Both the position numbers and the translations under genes were made by a program. This document shows positions 50,044 through 59,809 of a stretch of DNA of 64,000 bases, one piece after another. Within the stretch, counting starts at the first letter, position 1; every line of letters begins with the position of its first letter. The DNA comes from JAPLDB01 sp038230515 (lineage in GTDB: Bacteria > Bacteroidota > Bacteroidia > AKYH767-A > 2013-40CM-41-45), in NCBI GenBank assembly GCA_038230515.1, contig JBBRND010000026.1, positions 1 through 64,000 of the forward strand. Direction: 5' to 3'. Under the pieces are notes generated by a model. That model was not told the DNA's origin and made no database searches. It saw only the letters and a list, made by a program, of their open reading frames with translations.

Positions 50044-52662
50044 CTACCGGTAAAACTTCCTGAAAAAATCTTGATACGTTTCTATTTTTTTATCTTTTAC
50101 GAAAGAAGGAAAGTTGTTTGATGAAATCACAAAGGAGCTGTACATGTCTGGGTTTGTATTGCCGAAAATTTCATCGTTGTCATTTGCTCCGTTGAAGTAG
50201 AGCATTGCTTCATCTTTATTTTTGAATTCGCGGATCAGAATGATCTGGGTAATGTGATCGAGCAACTGACTTGTAATTTCATATCCTTTCGTGCTGTAAT
50301 ATTTTGTGTTGTAGTTGCTCAATTTTATTTTCAACTGATCTGATTTTATCGGTCCCACATTTCTGAAAGAAATCACGAGAAGATGCGTGGTGTCTGCATT
50401 GTAATTGTACATGCGCACCACGGTATCCTTTTCGGGAACTTTATTTTCATCAATATTATTTCCGGTGCCGTTAATGTAATCAAGGATTGATTGCGCTTGA
50501 TCTTTTACAGGGTCATCAGAATAATTGCGCACAATGTCCTGAAGCGATGCAGTGAAAGTGCCGATGGGTTGCGTGCGTCCGATTGAAAGTGTTTTCAGCA
50601 TGTCGAACTTGGGTATGTAAGCATTTGCCGGATACATCTGATCTGCCTGAACTTTGCGTGTAATCACCGAAGCATATTCTCCGTTGAGGTATTTCCTATA
50701 GGTGTCTTCATAAAAAACTTCGAGGTCTGATTTCTTTGCTGCTTTCTCCAGCATGAAATTCGGATTCTTGATAATCATTGCATAATCGCTGTCGGGATAT
50801 TTGTCGAGCAATGTGTTTTTGTAATAATCACTTTTTGCGACATCGTTCATGGCAAGGTAGAGGCGGTACAACTGATAATATGCTTGTAACTTGTATCTGT
50901 TGTCGGGATATTTTGAAAGCATATCCTCAAACATTTTTGCTGCCGCGGCATTGTCGTTGAGTTGCTCTTTGTAAATCATTGCCGCATTGTAATAGGCATC
51001 AATCACTTTGGTTTTTGATTTCTCAATCGCTGTCTGATCGCTAGGAATTTTATCGAGGAGTTCTTTCTTTCGCGCCTCGCGTGCTTCTTTCGGATCTTTT
51101 ATTTCAGCTTTTACGGTATCCTCAACAACCAATTCTTCCTCCTGAGTATTCATTTGTTTGGTGCTGCGCCTCCAGTTGTCTTCCAACTTTCGGTTTCCCC
51201 ACTTGCGCTGAAAATCATTAGTGCCAAAACTGATTGCCTGCTGATTGTAAAAATACCAAGACGAACCGTTGCCGCGATTGAACTGCTGAGTTTCCTGCTT
51301 CTTGTCATTACTGAAAAGATGCTGAACTTGCTGTTCTTTTTCTTCTTCTAATTTTTTCTTGCGCTCTTCTTCTTCTTTCTTCAACACTTCTTCCACCTCT
51401 TTTTCGCGCTCGGCAGGATTCATTTGTGCGAGCAGCTGCAAACTGTCCTGATCATGAATGGTGTTGAGTGCCCTAATCAGTTTGGTGAGTGAATTTCTTT
51501 TTGTGAGAATATCAGTGTAATCAGGATAATCGTTGCTGAGATTTGTAACACAACTGTCGTAATACAGTTGTGCGATGCGGTAATCGGGTTTCGATAAATA
51601 AATTTTTCCGAGTTCGAGGTAACTAAACGCTTTTTGATTTTGATTGGTGGTGCTTGCACTTACTGATTTCTTCAGATACACAACTTCTTCGTCTTCCTTT
51701 TTTTCTTTTTGTGAGATCCCTGCAAGCGCATAATAAATCTGATCGAGATATTCTTTATTCTTCGGATCCTTCTCCATTTTGTGCAATTCCTTTTTAACGC
51801 TGTTGCCGTTCTGGCTTTGCGCATCGAAGCAGCGTGCGCGGTTGATGCGGGCATTAAATGCCATTTCATACACCGGATTTTTCTTGATCACTTTTGTGTA
51901 GAGATCAAACGCAATTCTGAATTCGCCCTTCTGCTGATAGAGCTGCGCAAGAATAAACATGTAGCGGATTTTATCGTTGCGCTTCTGCGCTAACGGTATG
52001 GCGAGTTTGAGATGCTCTATTGCTTTATCCGTATTTCTTGTTTGAAGATAAAAGTCGGCAGCAACTGCTTCATATTCTGCACGTACTTTTTTGCTGAGGT
52101 CTTTTTGATTGCGGAGGTAATCGAGTTTATCCTCCGCTTCCTTAAGTTGCGTCAGCTGCAAATACGTTTTCGCAAGCCAGAGCGATGCAACATGCCTGCC
52201 TTGCTCTTGCTTGTAAGTTGTTTCAACATATTTGAATGTTTCAATAGCTTCAAAATATTCGTGCTTGTAAAATTGCGCTTTGCCATAAGCAATCCAGTTG
52301 TCATCTATCCAATGTTCTTTGTCTGGCTTTTCATTTCCGTTTTTGTCAACAAGAGTATTGCGTTGAATAACGGCACTTGTTTTCTTCATCGCTTCATCCA
52401 TTTGCGGATAAATGGTTTTCGCTTTTGCTGCATCGGCATATTTGAAAACTGGAAGTGTGCGGTCATAAATATCGGTTTGTGAATCGGAAAGTTTTTGTGA
52501 GCCATCGTCAATTTTAAGATTGGCATTGTACAGGCCGTTGTAACGTGCTACGAGGTCGTGGTAATTGCGGCTGAGAAAACCGCTCTTTGTGTTACTGCAC
52601 GAACTCACAAAAACCGTCAGTGCAAAAACGGCAGCAAACTTAAAACGTGATGAATGGAGCAT
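50044..52662 (-). CDS. SprE/PorW-like TPR lipoprotein of the type IX secretion system
   Basis: The start is placed at ATG 52662 (MLHSSRFKFAAVFALTVFVS then SCSN), a lipoprotein signal. It is 872 residues. The mature N-terminus GFLSRNYHDLVARYNGLYNA is the SprE/PorW hallmark. Residues ~120-480 and ~600-720 are tetratricopeptide-like helices (for example YGKAQFYKHEYFEAIETFKY). A charged coiled stretch (EEERKKKLEEEKEQQ) lies mid-protein, and the C-terminal ~100 residues hold a compact domain (THLLVISFRNVGPIKSDQLK). In Flavobacterium and Porphyromonas this protein is required for T9SS function and links the motor side to the translocon side. It is monocistronic. Confidence 0.82.
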   Translation of the reverse strand: MLHSSRFKFAAVFALTVFVSSCSNTKSGFLSRNYHDLVARYNGLYNANLKIDDGSQKLSDSQTDIYDRTLPVFKYADAAKAKTIYPQMDEAMKKTSAVIQRNTLVDKNGNEKPDKEHWIDDNWIAYGKAQFYKHEYFEAIETFKYVETTYKQEQGRHVASLWLAKTYLQLTQLKEAEDKLDYLRNQKDLSKKVRAEYEAVAADFYLQTRNTDKAIEHLKLAIPLAQKRNDKIRYMFILAQLYQQKGEFRIAFDLYTKVIKKNPVYEMAFNARINRARCFDAQSQNGNSVKKELHKMEKDPKNKEYLDQIYYALAGISQKEKKEDEEVVYLKKSVSASTTNQNQKAFSYLELGKIYLSKPDYRIAQLYYDSCVTNLSNDYPDYTDILTKRNSLTKLIRALNTIHDQDSLQLLAQMNPAEREKEVEEVLKKEEEERKKKLEEEKEQQVQHLFSNDKKQETQQFNRGNGSSWYFYNQQAISFGTNDFQRKWGNRKLEDNWRRSTKQMNTQEEELVVEDTVKAEIKDPKEAREARKKELLDKIPSDQTAIEKSKTKVIDAYYNAAMIYKEQLNDNAAAAKMFEDMLSKYPDNRYKLQAYYQLYRLYLAMNDVAKSDYYKNTLLDKYPDSDYAMIIKNPNFMLEKAAKKSDLEVFYEDTYRKYLNGEYASVITRKVQADQMYPANAYIPKFDMLKTLSIGRTQPIGTFTASLQDIVRNYSDDPVKDQAQSILDYINGTGNNIDENKVPEKDTVVRMYNYNADTTHLLVISFRNVGPIKSDQLKIKLSNYNTKYYSTKGYEITSQLLDHITQIILIREFKNKDEAMLYFNGANDNDEIFGNTNPDMYSSFVISSNNFPSFVKDKKIETYQDFFRKFYR

Positions 52663-52699
52663 CTTCAATTTTTTCCTGATTCTGATAACGACAAAGTTG

Positions 52700-52707
52700 C
52701 AAAAATA
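52700..52707 (-). promoter_or_regulatory. -7 promoter box TATTTTTG for the SprE/PorW gene
   Basis: Exact TAnnTTTG match, 37 nt before the ATG at 52662. Confidence 0.5.
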
Positions 52708-52784
52708 TTTGTTTGCATGCATTGAAGTGATGATGAAATAAAAAGTTATCCGTTATGCATTATGCGTTATACGAGCATATCGCC

Positions 52785-52792
52785 TACATTTG
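52785..52792 (+). promoter_or_regulatory. -7 promoter box TACATTTG for the M23 peptidase
   Basis: Exact match, 55 nt before ATG 52848; it lies inside the longer frame and so argues against the start at 52755. Confidence 0.5.
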
Positions 52793-52847
52793 GAGCGCTA
52801 GTTCATCCACCGATTTTCGAATAATCAATACATATAACGGCTTCGCC

Positions 52848-53717
52848 ATGCCAGAAGGAAAAAAACGAAAAGAATTTTTTAGCGGATTGAAGAACCGCTA
52901 CAAGCTTGTATTCCTAAACGAAGATACGTTTGAGGAAAGAGCTTCATTCAATCTTCGTCCGCTCAGCATTTTTGTAACTGTGGGCATCACCATTATCCTT
53001 CTCATCACACTTACTATTTTTCTGATCGCCTTCACCGGGCTGCGCGAATACATACCCGGTTATAGCGATGTGAAAATGAAACGGCAACTATTCACATTGA
53101 TTCAACGCAGCGACAGTATGCAGGTAGCGCTGAACGCGCGCGATCTTTATATTGATAACATCCGCAATATTGTGAACGGAAATGTGAAAGGCGATAGCAC
53201 AGATAAAAAATCTGTACCGGCTAATGTGAAGGTTGATAATGTGCTGGCGCTGAAAAAATCGAAAGAAGATTCATTGCTTCGGCAGGAAATTGAAACGGGC
53301 GATAAATTTTCTCTTTCTCCTAATTCATCCGCTGCATCAGGCATTACGAGTTTTTTATTTTTTCCTCCGGTGAAGGGAATGATTACGAACCGTTTCAACA
53401 GCACATCAAAACATTTTGGTATTGACATTGCTGGCAAGCCGAACGAAGCCGTGAAAGCCACCCTTGATGGTACGGTTATCCTCGCTAACTTTACGAGCGA
53501 AACGGGCTGGGTTATAGGCATTCAACATTCCAATAATCTTTTTTCATTTTATAAACACAACTCATCGCTGCTTAAAAAAGCGGGCGACTTTGTTAAAGCC
53601 GGTGAGGTTCTCGCCATCATCGGCAACAGTGGCGAACTTACCACCGGCCCACATCTTCATTTCGAATTGTGGTATAACGGCAGCGCGCTCGATCCCCAGA
53701 AGTATGTCGCGTTTTGA
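52848..53717 (+). CDS. M23 family (LytM-type) zinc metallopeptidase, membrane-anchored
   Basis: This is a 289-residue protein from ATG 52848. A cytoplasmic basic head (MPEGKKRKEFFSGLKNRYK) is followed by one membrane helix (IFVTVGITIILLITLTIFLI, about residues 45-66), a periplasmic linker, then a LytM domain with KHFGIDIAGKPNEAVKA (His and Asp zinc ligands) and the catalytic GPHLHFELWYNG. It cuts peptidoglycan cross-bridges or activates amidases during growth and division. The active-site residues are intact, unlike EnvC/NlpD-type pseudo-enzymes. It has its own promoter, divergent from SprE/PorW. Confidence 0.92.
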   Translation: MPEGKKRKEFFSGLKNRYKLVFLNEDTFEERASFNLRPLSIFVTVGITIILLITLTIFLIAFTGLREYIPGYSDVKMKRQLFTLIQRSDSMQVALNARDLYIDNIRNIVNGNVKGDSTDKKSVPANVKVDNVLALKKSKEDSLLRQEIETGDKFSLSPNSSAASGITSFLFFPPVKGMITNRFNSTSKHFGIDIAGKPNEAVKATLDGTVILANFTSETGWVIGIQHSNNLFSFYKHNSSLLKKAGDFVKAGEVLAIIGNSGELTTGPHLHFELWYNGSALDPQKYVAF

Positions 53718-53777
53718 AAAGATAATTTATTCCTGAATTTTATTTCAGCTAATTTTTTCCTCACTTTTATTCCCTCA

Positions 53778-55277
53778 ATGAATTTCCTTTCGCTCATCAG
53801 CAAACCTGTTGCTCGGTTTACTGCCAGTCAACTTCGGCATGATAGTAAGAATGCCGTAGAAATACAGACGCGCATTTTGAAGCAACTTGTGAAACGCGCT
53901 CGATATACTGCTTTCGGAAGAGATCATTGGTTTTCCGAAATCAAAACGTATGAAGATTTTCAGAAGAATGTTCCCGTACGCGATTACGAAACTCTGAAGC
54001 CATACATAGACCGCATGATGCAGGGCGAAAGAAATGTGTTGTGGAAAGGCAAGCTGCTGTATGTTTCAAAAACTTCCGGTACCACTTCCGGAATAAAATA
54101 CATTCCCATCACGAAGGATAGCATTTCAAATCACATCAACAGCACGCGCAATGCCATGCTCTGCTATATTGCAGAAACAGGCAATTCAGATTTTCTCAAC
54201 GGCAAACTTATTTTCATCAGCGGCAGTCCAGCTCTTGAAAATAAAAACGGAATAAAAGTGGGGCGCTTAAGCGGCATCGTCAATCATCACGTGCCTGAGT
54301 ATCTGCGGAGAAATCAACTGCCGAGTTGGGACACAAATTGCATTGACGACTTTGAAGAAAAGATTGAACGCATTATGGAAGAAACCTTCAGCGAGAACAT
54401 GACGATGATCAGCGGCATTCCTCCCTGGGTGCAAATGTACTTTGATAAGCTGGTTGCAGCCACCGGAAAAAAAATTAAAGACATTTTTCCTGACTTCTCG
54501 CTTTTCATTTATGGCGGAGTAAACTATGAACCTTACCGCCAAAAGTTTGAACAAACGGTCGGAAAAAAAATTGATTCGATTGAATTGTATCCTGCCTCAG
54601 AAGGATTTATTGCTTTTCAGGATTCACAAAAAAGAAATGATCTTTATCTCAACATCAACTCTGGAATATTTTTTGAATTCATTGTTGCCGCTGATTTTTT
54701 CAAGGAGAATCCGAAACGCATTTCGCTGAAGGATGTGAACCCCGGGGTTAACTATGCCATCATCGTCAACAATAATGCTGGGCTCTGGGGATATTCACTT
54801 GGCGATACTATAAAATTCACTTCTGTAAATCCGTTTCGCATTGTAGTTACAGGAAGAATAAAACATCAGATTACAGCCTTCGGAGAACATGTAATTGCCG
54901 AAGAAGTGCAGAATGCATTGCTTGATGCTTGCACGAAACACAGCGCACATGTCGTTGAGTTTACATTGGCTCCGCAAGTAAATCCGGAAGCGGGAGAAAA
55001 ACCTTTTCACGAATGGTTCATTGAGTTCGATCAGTTGCCTGATAATGTTCAGCAATTCAGTAACACGTTGAATGAATCACTCGCTCGGCAAAATATTTAC
55101 TACAAAGATTTAATTGCAGGACACGTTTTACAGCCACTCAAAGTGCGCGTAATGAAAAAGGATTCATTCATTGACTATATGCGATCGCAGGGAAAGCTTG
55201 GCGGACAAAATAAAATGCCTCGTCTAAGCAATGACAGGGCCATTGCCGATGAATTAAAAAAATGGATCAGGGATTGA
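53778..55277 (+). CDS. GH3 auxin-responsive promoter family acyl-adenylating enzyme
   Basis: This is a 499-residue protein of the GH3 branch of the ANL superfamily. It has TAFGRDHWF (N-terminal), the phosphate-binding loop YVSKTSGTTSGIKYIPIT (about residue 97), ISGIPPWVQMYFD, YGGVNYEPYRQKFE, ELYPASEGFIAFQD (adenine/ATP site) and VVTGRIKHQITAFGEHV. Plant GH3 enzymes conjugate amino acids to acyl hormones. Bacterial members are widespread in Bacteroidota with unknown substrates. No lipid or hormone genes are next to it. It runs convergently into the broken sialidase-like gene, 5 bp away. Confidence 0.92.
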   Translation: MNFLSLISKPVARFTASQLRHDSKNAVEIQTRILKQLVKRARYTAFGRDHWFSEIKTYEDFQKNVPVRDYETLKPYIDRMMQGERNVLWKGKLLYVSKTSGTTSGIKYIPITKDSISNHINSTRNAMLCYIAETGNSDFLNGKLIFISGSPALENKNGIKVGRLSGIVNHHVPEYLRRNQLPSWDTNCIDDFEEKIERIMEETFSENMTMISGIPPWVQMYFDKLVAATGKKIKDIFPDFSLFIYGGVNYEPYRQKFEQTVGKKIDSIELYPASEGFIAFQDSQKRNDLYLNINSGIFFEFIVAADFFKENPKRISLKDVNPGVNYAIIVNNNAGLWGYSLGDTIKFTSVNPFRIVVTGRIKHQITAFGEHVIAEEVQNALLDACTKHSAHVVEFTLAPQVNPEAGEKPFHEWFIEFDQLPDNVQQFSNTLNESLARQNIYYKDLIAGHVLQPLKVRVMKKDSFIDYMRSQGKLGGQNKMPRLSNDRAIADELKKWIRD

Positions 55278-55282
55278 TTCAA

Positions 55283-56430
55283 CTACATCTTCATAAGTTT
55301 GGTAGTTTGGTATGACTCGCCTGAATTAATTTTTAAAAAATAAATTCCCGAAGACAGGCTTGATACCTGAAGTCTAAGCGTAGAAGTTTTAGAAATAGCT
55401 GAGTAAACTTCTTTTCCGAGGGCATCCACAATTTTTATTTCCGACCCGATTGCAAGTTGTCCGTTACCTATCGTCACATCATCGGAAACTGGATTTGGAA
55501 AAATTATTTGCTGTTTTTCTTTGTTTACAAAATCAATGTCTGCCGTGTAGGAATCTCCCGTAAAGATCATGACGTATGATGAATCTGCAATTTTAACAAC
55601 AGATGGATCACCGCCATGCAAATTGGTATTGACAAATGGATTCCACTGTCCGCCATTCGAAGTAGCCGAAAACCAAATCCATGGTCCAGAACCCTAGAAA
55701 CGAATTTCACCTGTATCAATTGCAACCATGTTACCGGTCCAGTTGTGCTGCATATCAGAAGTGATATTAGGCACTTGAGTAAAGTTTATTCCATCCTGCG
55801 AGATAGCATGGTGTGCGCCATCCTGTGGCTCACCTATGGGACATGTATAATGCCACATGCAATGAAAATGACAGACGGCAGGATCAATCACGCAATTGGT
55901 GGGGTGATCGAAACGTGTACTGGGCTCGAATGAATAGTGTATCCCGTCAGATGAAATTGCAGAGTATGTATTCACGGTCGAATCAAGTCCTACAGGTATT
56001 CCATCACTTGAAGAAAAATAAATCCGGATCATGCCACTATCTGTTACGCAAGTGTCGGATCAAACGGTCTCTGGTAAGTTGTCGGCAGATTGGGTATCTC
56101 GATCTCAACAGGGGTCGTCCAGGAAAAGCCATTGTCAGAAGAAAATTTTACTGCCACACGATCCCAAGATGGTGGTCCCATTGGTTCACGAAACCACTGG
56201 AATGCGCAGATCAGGTCTCCATTCGGAAGTTTCACAGATGAAGGAACCCCGGATGAATCCTGGTAAATCTGAGCCGTCCCGAAAGTAATCCCATCAGAGC
56301 TGTAACAAATTTTAAGTGGTCTTTCCCAAGGCGGACTTTTCTGCGCCAAAATATCCTGAGAAAAAAATAGTACAAGGCTTACTAATAAAGCTGTGCGGAT
56401 TCCTCGACAAAGCAATGGATGAAATATCAT
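55283..56430 (-). pseudogene. Broken sialidase-like T9SS-sorted secreted protein
   Basis: Three pieces on one strand read as one protein. The first (start ATG 56430, signal peptide MIFHPLLCRGIRTALLVSLV...ILAQ) carries BNR/sialidase-like beta-propeller sequence (LKICYSSDGITFG, then SSVKLPNGDLICAFQW, then VKFSSDNGFSWTTP). A one-base frameshift near 56044-56060 leads to the second piece (GMIRIYFSSSDGIPVG). An in-frame TAG at 55694-55696 separates it from the third, which ends in a type A sorting domain (IFPNPVSDDVTIGN to SGIYFLKIN). Either a pseudogene or two assembly errors. If intact it would be a secreted glycosidase-like propeller. Confidence 0.8.
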
Positions 56431-56433
56431 GTC

Positions 56434-56441
56434 TATCTTTG
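56434..56441 (+). promoter_or_regulatory. -7 promoter box TATCTTTG for dxr
   Basis: Exact match, 45 nt before ATG 56487; it argues against the start at 56316. Confidence 0.55.
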
Positions 56442-56486
56442 CAATTAGAATTCCGAAAGGTAGTGAAACAACAGTTCGCTTCACAA

Positions 56487-57677
56487 ATGACAGCAACACA
56501 AGAACATAAAAAATCCATCGCCATACTTGGCAGTACGGGCAGCATCGGCACACAAGCCCTTGATGTGATTGCTTCTCACCCAGCTCATTTTTCGGTGGAA
56601 GTGCTCACCTCAAACAGCAACGCGGAATTGTTGATTGAGCAATCCATAAAATTTCAACCCAACGCTGTTGTTATTGCTGATGAGAAAAAATATCAGCAAG
56701 TAAAAGAAAAATTGAAAAAATTTCCAATAAAAGTTTTCTCGGGAGAAGATGCATTGAGCCAGGTAATGCAGATGGATGGCATAGAGATGGTGCTTACTGC
56801 TGTTGTCGGTTTTGCAGGATTGAAACCTACACTCGCTGCCATTAAATCAGGAAAGCAAATTGCACTTGCAAATAAAGAAACGCTCGTTGTAGCGGGAGAA
56901 TTGGTAACTGAGCTGGCAAAAGAAAAAGCAGTAAATATTTATCCTGTTGACTCAGAACATTCAGCCATCTTTCAATGTCTTGCAGGCGAATGGAACAACC
57001 CGATTGAAAAAATTTATCTCACCGCATCAGGCGGGCCATTTAGAGGCAAGGACAAAAATTTTCTCTCCTCAGTAAAAAAGGAACAAGCGCTCAAACATCC
57101 CAACTGGGATATGGGTGCGAAGATTACGATTGACTCTGCCTCGATGATGAATAAAGGTCTAGAGATGATCGAAGCGAAATGGCTGTTCAATTTAAAACCG
57201 GATCAGATTGATGTTATCATTCATCCGCAAAGTATAATTCACAGCATTGTCCAGTTTCTGGACGGAAGTATGAAAGCGCAGATGGGCTTGCCTGACATGA
57301 AACTTCCGATTCAATACGCACTTGGCTATCCTGAACGAATGAAATCTGACTTCAAACGTTTTGATTTTGCAAATTATTCTTCTCTCACATTTGAAAAACC
57401 CGATAACGAAACTTTCCACAATCTTGCGCTCGCGACAGAAGCAATGAATCGCGCAGGAAATCTTCCGTGCATTCTGAATGCTGCAAATGAAATTGCGGTG
57501 GCAGCGTTTCTTAAAGATCAAATTGGTTTTCTTGAAATGAGTGACATGATAGAAGATTGCATGAAAGAAATTTCTTTTATCAAACACCCTTCACTCGAAG
57601 ATTATATTTCTACGGATAGGGAAACAAGAGTTAAGGCAATTGAGTGGATGGATAAAAAGTCAGCAGTTATCCGTTGA
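56487..57677 (+). CDS. dxr: 1-deoxy-D-xylulose-5-phosphate reductoisomerase
   Basis: This is a 396-residue NADPH enzyme of the MEP isoprenoid pathway. The start ATG 56487 places the NADPH motif SIAILGSTGSIGTQALDVI at residues ~9-27. Others: LANKETLVVAGELV, the metal/substrate motif VDSEHSAIFQCL, LTASGGPFRG (flexible loop), PNWDMGAKITIDSASMMNKG and LEMIEAKWLF. It converts DXP to MEP, the target of fosmidomycin. The C-terminus is typical in length. It is the first gene of a plus-strand run with the FkbM methyltransferase and rseP; dxr-rseP proximity is common in bacteria. Confidence 0.96.
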   Translation: MTATQEHKKSIAILGSTGSIGTQALDVIASHPAHFSVEVLTSNSNAELLIEQSIKFQPNAVVIADEKKYQQVKEKLKKFPIKVFSGEDALSQVMQMDGIEMVLTAVVGFAGLKPTLAAIKSGKQIALANKETLVVAGELVTELAKEKAVNIYPVDSEHSAIFQCLAGEWNNPIEKIYLTASGGPFRGKDKNFLSSVKKEQALKHPNWDMGAKITIDSASMMNKGLEMIEAKWLFNLKPDQIDVIIHPQSIIHSIVQFLDGSMKAQMGLPDMKLPIQYALGYPERMKSDFKRFDFANYSSLTFEKPDNETFHNLALATEAMNRAGNLPCILNAANEIAVAAFLKDQIGFLEMSDMIEDCMKEISFIKHPSLEDYISTDRETRVKAIEWMDKKSAVIR

Positions 57678-57698
57678 ATTTTTTCCGAAAACGAATTC

Positions 57699-58424
57699 AT
57701 GAAAGAACTGATCAAAGACACCATACGAAAGAGCTTGAATGCCCTGCATCTCGACCTAACAAAAAATTTAAAGTACGACCGGCTCACGAAAGCGGTAATT
57801 GCAAAAGCGCTGAGCAAAAATTCAAATGCAATTGATGTGGGCTGTCACAAAGGAGAGATTCTCGATCTCATTTTGCAACATGCTCCTTCCGGAAAACATT
57901 TTGCTTTCGAACCGATTCCCGATTTTTACAATTCACTTAAGTTAAAATATTCAAACCGTTGTGACGTTTTTCCGTTTGCTTTGAGTGATGAGCAGGGAGA
58001 AACAATTTTTAATTACGTGAAGAATGCTCCTGCATTTAGCGGAATCAGAAAAAGAAAATATGATGTGGAGAAACCTGATGTGGAAGAACTTCATGTAAAA
58101 GTTGAAACGCTCGACAATATTATTCCTTCAAGTGTAAAAATTGATTTCATAAAGATTGATGTTGAAGGTGGTGAGTTCGGAGTATTGAAAGGAGCAAAGC
58201 AACTTTTACTTCGAAATAAACCAGTTGTTGTTTTTGAATGTGGATTAGGGGCAAGTGATTTTTACGGAACAAAACCCGATGAACTTTTTTCTTTTTTGCA
58301 AAATGATTTCGGCTACAAGATTTTCAGTTTGCAAAATTGGCTTCTGAATAAATCGTCTTTTACAAAAGAGCAATTTGTCAACTGCTTTAATCAAAACAGC
58401 GAATACTACTTCGTAGCAAATTGA
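57699..58424 (+). CDS. FkbM family SAM-dependent methyltransferase
   Basis: This is a 241-residue protein. It has SAM motif AIDVGCHKGEILDLILQ (about residue 48), FAFEPIPDFYNSLKLKY (the FkbM E-P motif), VFPFALSDEQGETIFNY and the family-typical VKIDFIKIDVEGGEFGVLKGA followed by VVFECG. FkbM enzymes O-methylate sugars or polyketides; the substrate here is unknown but could be a surface glycan. It starts 21 bp after dxr on the same strand. Confidence 0.88.
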   Translation: MKELIKDTIRKSLNALHLDLTKNLKYDRLTKAVIAKALSKNSNAIDVGCHKGEILDLILQHAPSGKHFAFEPIPDFYNSLKLKYSNRCDVFPFALSDEQGETIFNYVKNAPAFSGIRKRKYDVEKPDVEELHVKVETLDNIIPSSVKIDFIKIDVEGGEFGVLKGAKQLLLRNKPVVVFECGLGASDFYGTKPDELFSFLQNDFGYKIFSLQNWLLNKSSFTKEQFVNCFNQNSEYYFVAN

Positions 58425-58459
58425 ATTTCGACAGGTAATTTTTAACGGATAACTTCCCG

Positions 58460-58467
58460 TATCTTCG
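58460..58467 (+). promoter_or_regulatory. -7 promoter box TATCTTCG for rseP
   Basis: TAnnTTCG variant, 19 nt before ATG 58487; rseP may have its own promoter. Confidence 0.45.
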
Positions 58468-58486
58468 CGCCCTTAAAAAATTTTGA

Positions 58487-59809
58487 ATGGATGGATTAAT
58501 CATGGCTGCCCAGTTAATTGCAGGGCTTGCCATTTTAGTAACACTGCATGAACTTGGACACTTTCTTGCTGCCCGTGCCTTCGGCATTCGTGTAGAAAAA
58601 TTTTATCTCTTCTTTGATGCATGGGGCTTTAAGTTCTTCCATTTCAAAAAAGGAGATACAGAATATGGTTTGGGGTGGCTGCCGCTTGGGGGTTATGTAA
58701 AAATTTCCGGTATGATTGACGAGAGCATGGACAAGGAAGCCATGAAGCTACCACCTCAACCGTGGGAGTTCCGCAGCAAACCCGCATGGCAACGGTTGAT
58801 TGTAATGATTGGTGGTGTTACCATGAATGTGATTCTGGGCATTGTTATCTACACCGGAATCCTTCTTCACTACGACAAAACATACCTTGCAAACAAAGAT
58901 GTAACGGATGGCATTTATGCTTACGAGCTTGGAGAAAAAGTTGGGCTGCAGAATGGAGATAAAATTCTTGCCATTGACGGAAAACCCTTCAAACGTTTTG
59001 AAGAAGTAATTTCTTCAAGAGTAGTTTTCGGTTGCAACCTAACGGTTGATCGTGACGGGAAAACGATAAACATTGAGGTGCCTGAAAGTTTTTATCGTGA
59101 TGTAACCAAATCAGGAAAAGGTTTTTTTATTAGTACCTACAGAACAACCTTGCTTATTGACAGTATCATGCCAGGCAAACCTGCTGAGGCAGCAGGTTTG
59201 AAGGTTGGGGACAAAATTCTTGTTGTCAACGGAAGGCGCACTGCCTCAACGGATGGTTTTCGAAAAATCATAAAAGAGAATACAGGAAAGCCGGTCGCAC
59301 TCAATGTACTTCGCGGAAAAGATACTTTGCTAATTCAACCTGTCGTAAATAATTCCGATAGTATTGGTATCGGATATCATACGGACCTTGGAGAGTATCC
59401 GAATACTCCTTATTCATTTGGCTCTGCACTAAGTTTAGGAACTTCCGATGCAGTACAAGCCATCATCAGTAATATAAAAGGGCTAAAACAAATTTTCATC
59501 GGCAAAGAAAAAGCTGGCGATGCATTGCAGGGACCAATTGCTATTGCAACTTTTTATGGAGCTATCTGGGATTGGCATCGCTTCTGGACAATCACAGGAT
59601 TATTAAGTATGGTACTTGCATTTATGAACATTCTACCAATACCTGCACTTGACGGAGGCCACGTTGTGTTTCTCATTATTGAAGCAGTGACGAAGAAAAA
59701 ATTTTCAGACAAGTTTATGGAGCGCGCTCAAATTGCGGGCATGGTCATTCTCTTAACACTGATGGTTTTCACCATCGGGAATGACATCTGGAAACATGTG
59801 ATTAATTAA
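58487..59809 (+). CDS. rseP: Site-2 intramembrane zinc protease RseP
   Basis: This is a 440-residue protein. The zinc motif HELGH lies at residues 21-25 in the first membrane helix (AILVTLHELGHFLAARAFG). Two PDZ domains follow (YELGEKVGLQNGDKILAIDG; IMPGKPAEAAGLKVGDKILV), and the second active-site part NILPIPALDGGHVVF lies near the end, followed by a final helix. In other bacteria RseP cleaves anti-sigma factors and signal-peptide remnants. No sigma or anti-sigma gene is in this window. It lies convergent and directly adjacent (0 bp) to the bacilliredoxin gene. Confidence 0.95.
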   Translation: MDGLIMAAQLIAGLAILVTLHELGHFLAARAFGIRVEKFYLFFDAWGFKFFHFKKGDTEYGLGWLPLGGYVKISGMIDESMDKEAMKLPPQPWEFRSKPAWQRLIVMIGGVTMNVILGIVIYTGILLHYDKTYLANKDVTDGIYAYELGEKVGLQNGDKILAIDGKPFKRFEEVISSRVVFGCNLTVDRDGKTINIEVPESFYRDVTKSGKGFFISTYRTTLLIDSIMPGKPAEAAGLKVGDKILVVNGRRTASTDGFRKIIKENTGKPVALNVLRGKDTLLIQPVVNNSDSIGIGYHTDLGEYPNTPYSFGSALSLGTSDAVQAIISNIKGLKQIFIGKEKAGDALQGPIAIATFYGAIWDWHRFWTITGLLSMVLAFMNILPIPALDGGHVVFLIIEAVTKKKFSDKFMERAQIAGMVILLTLMVFTIGNDIWKHVIN

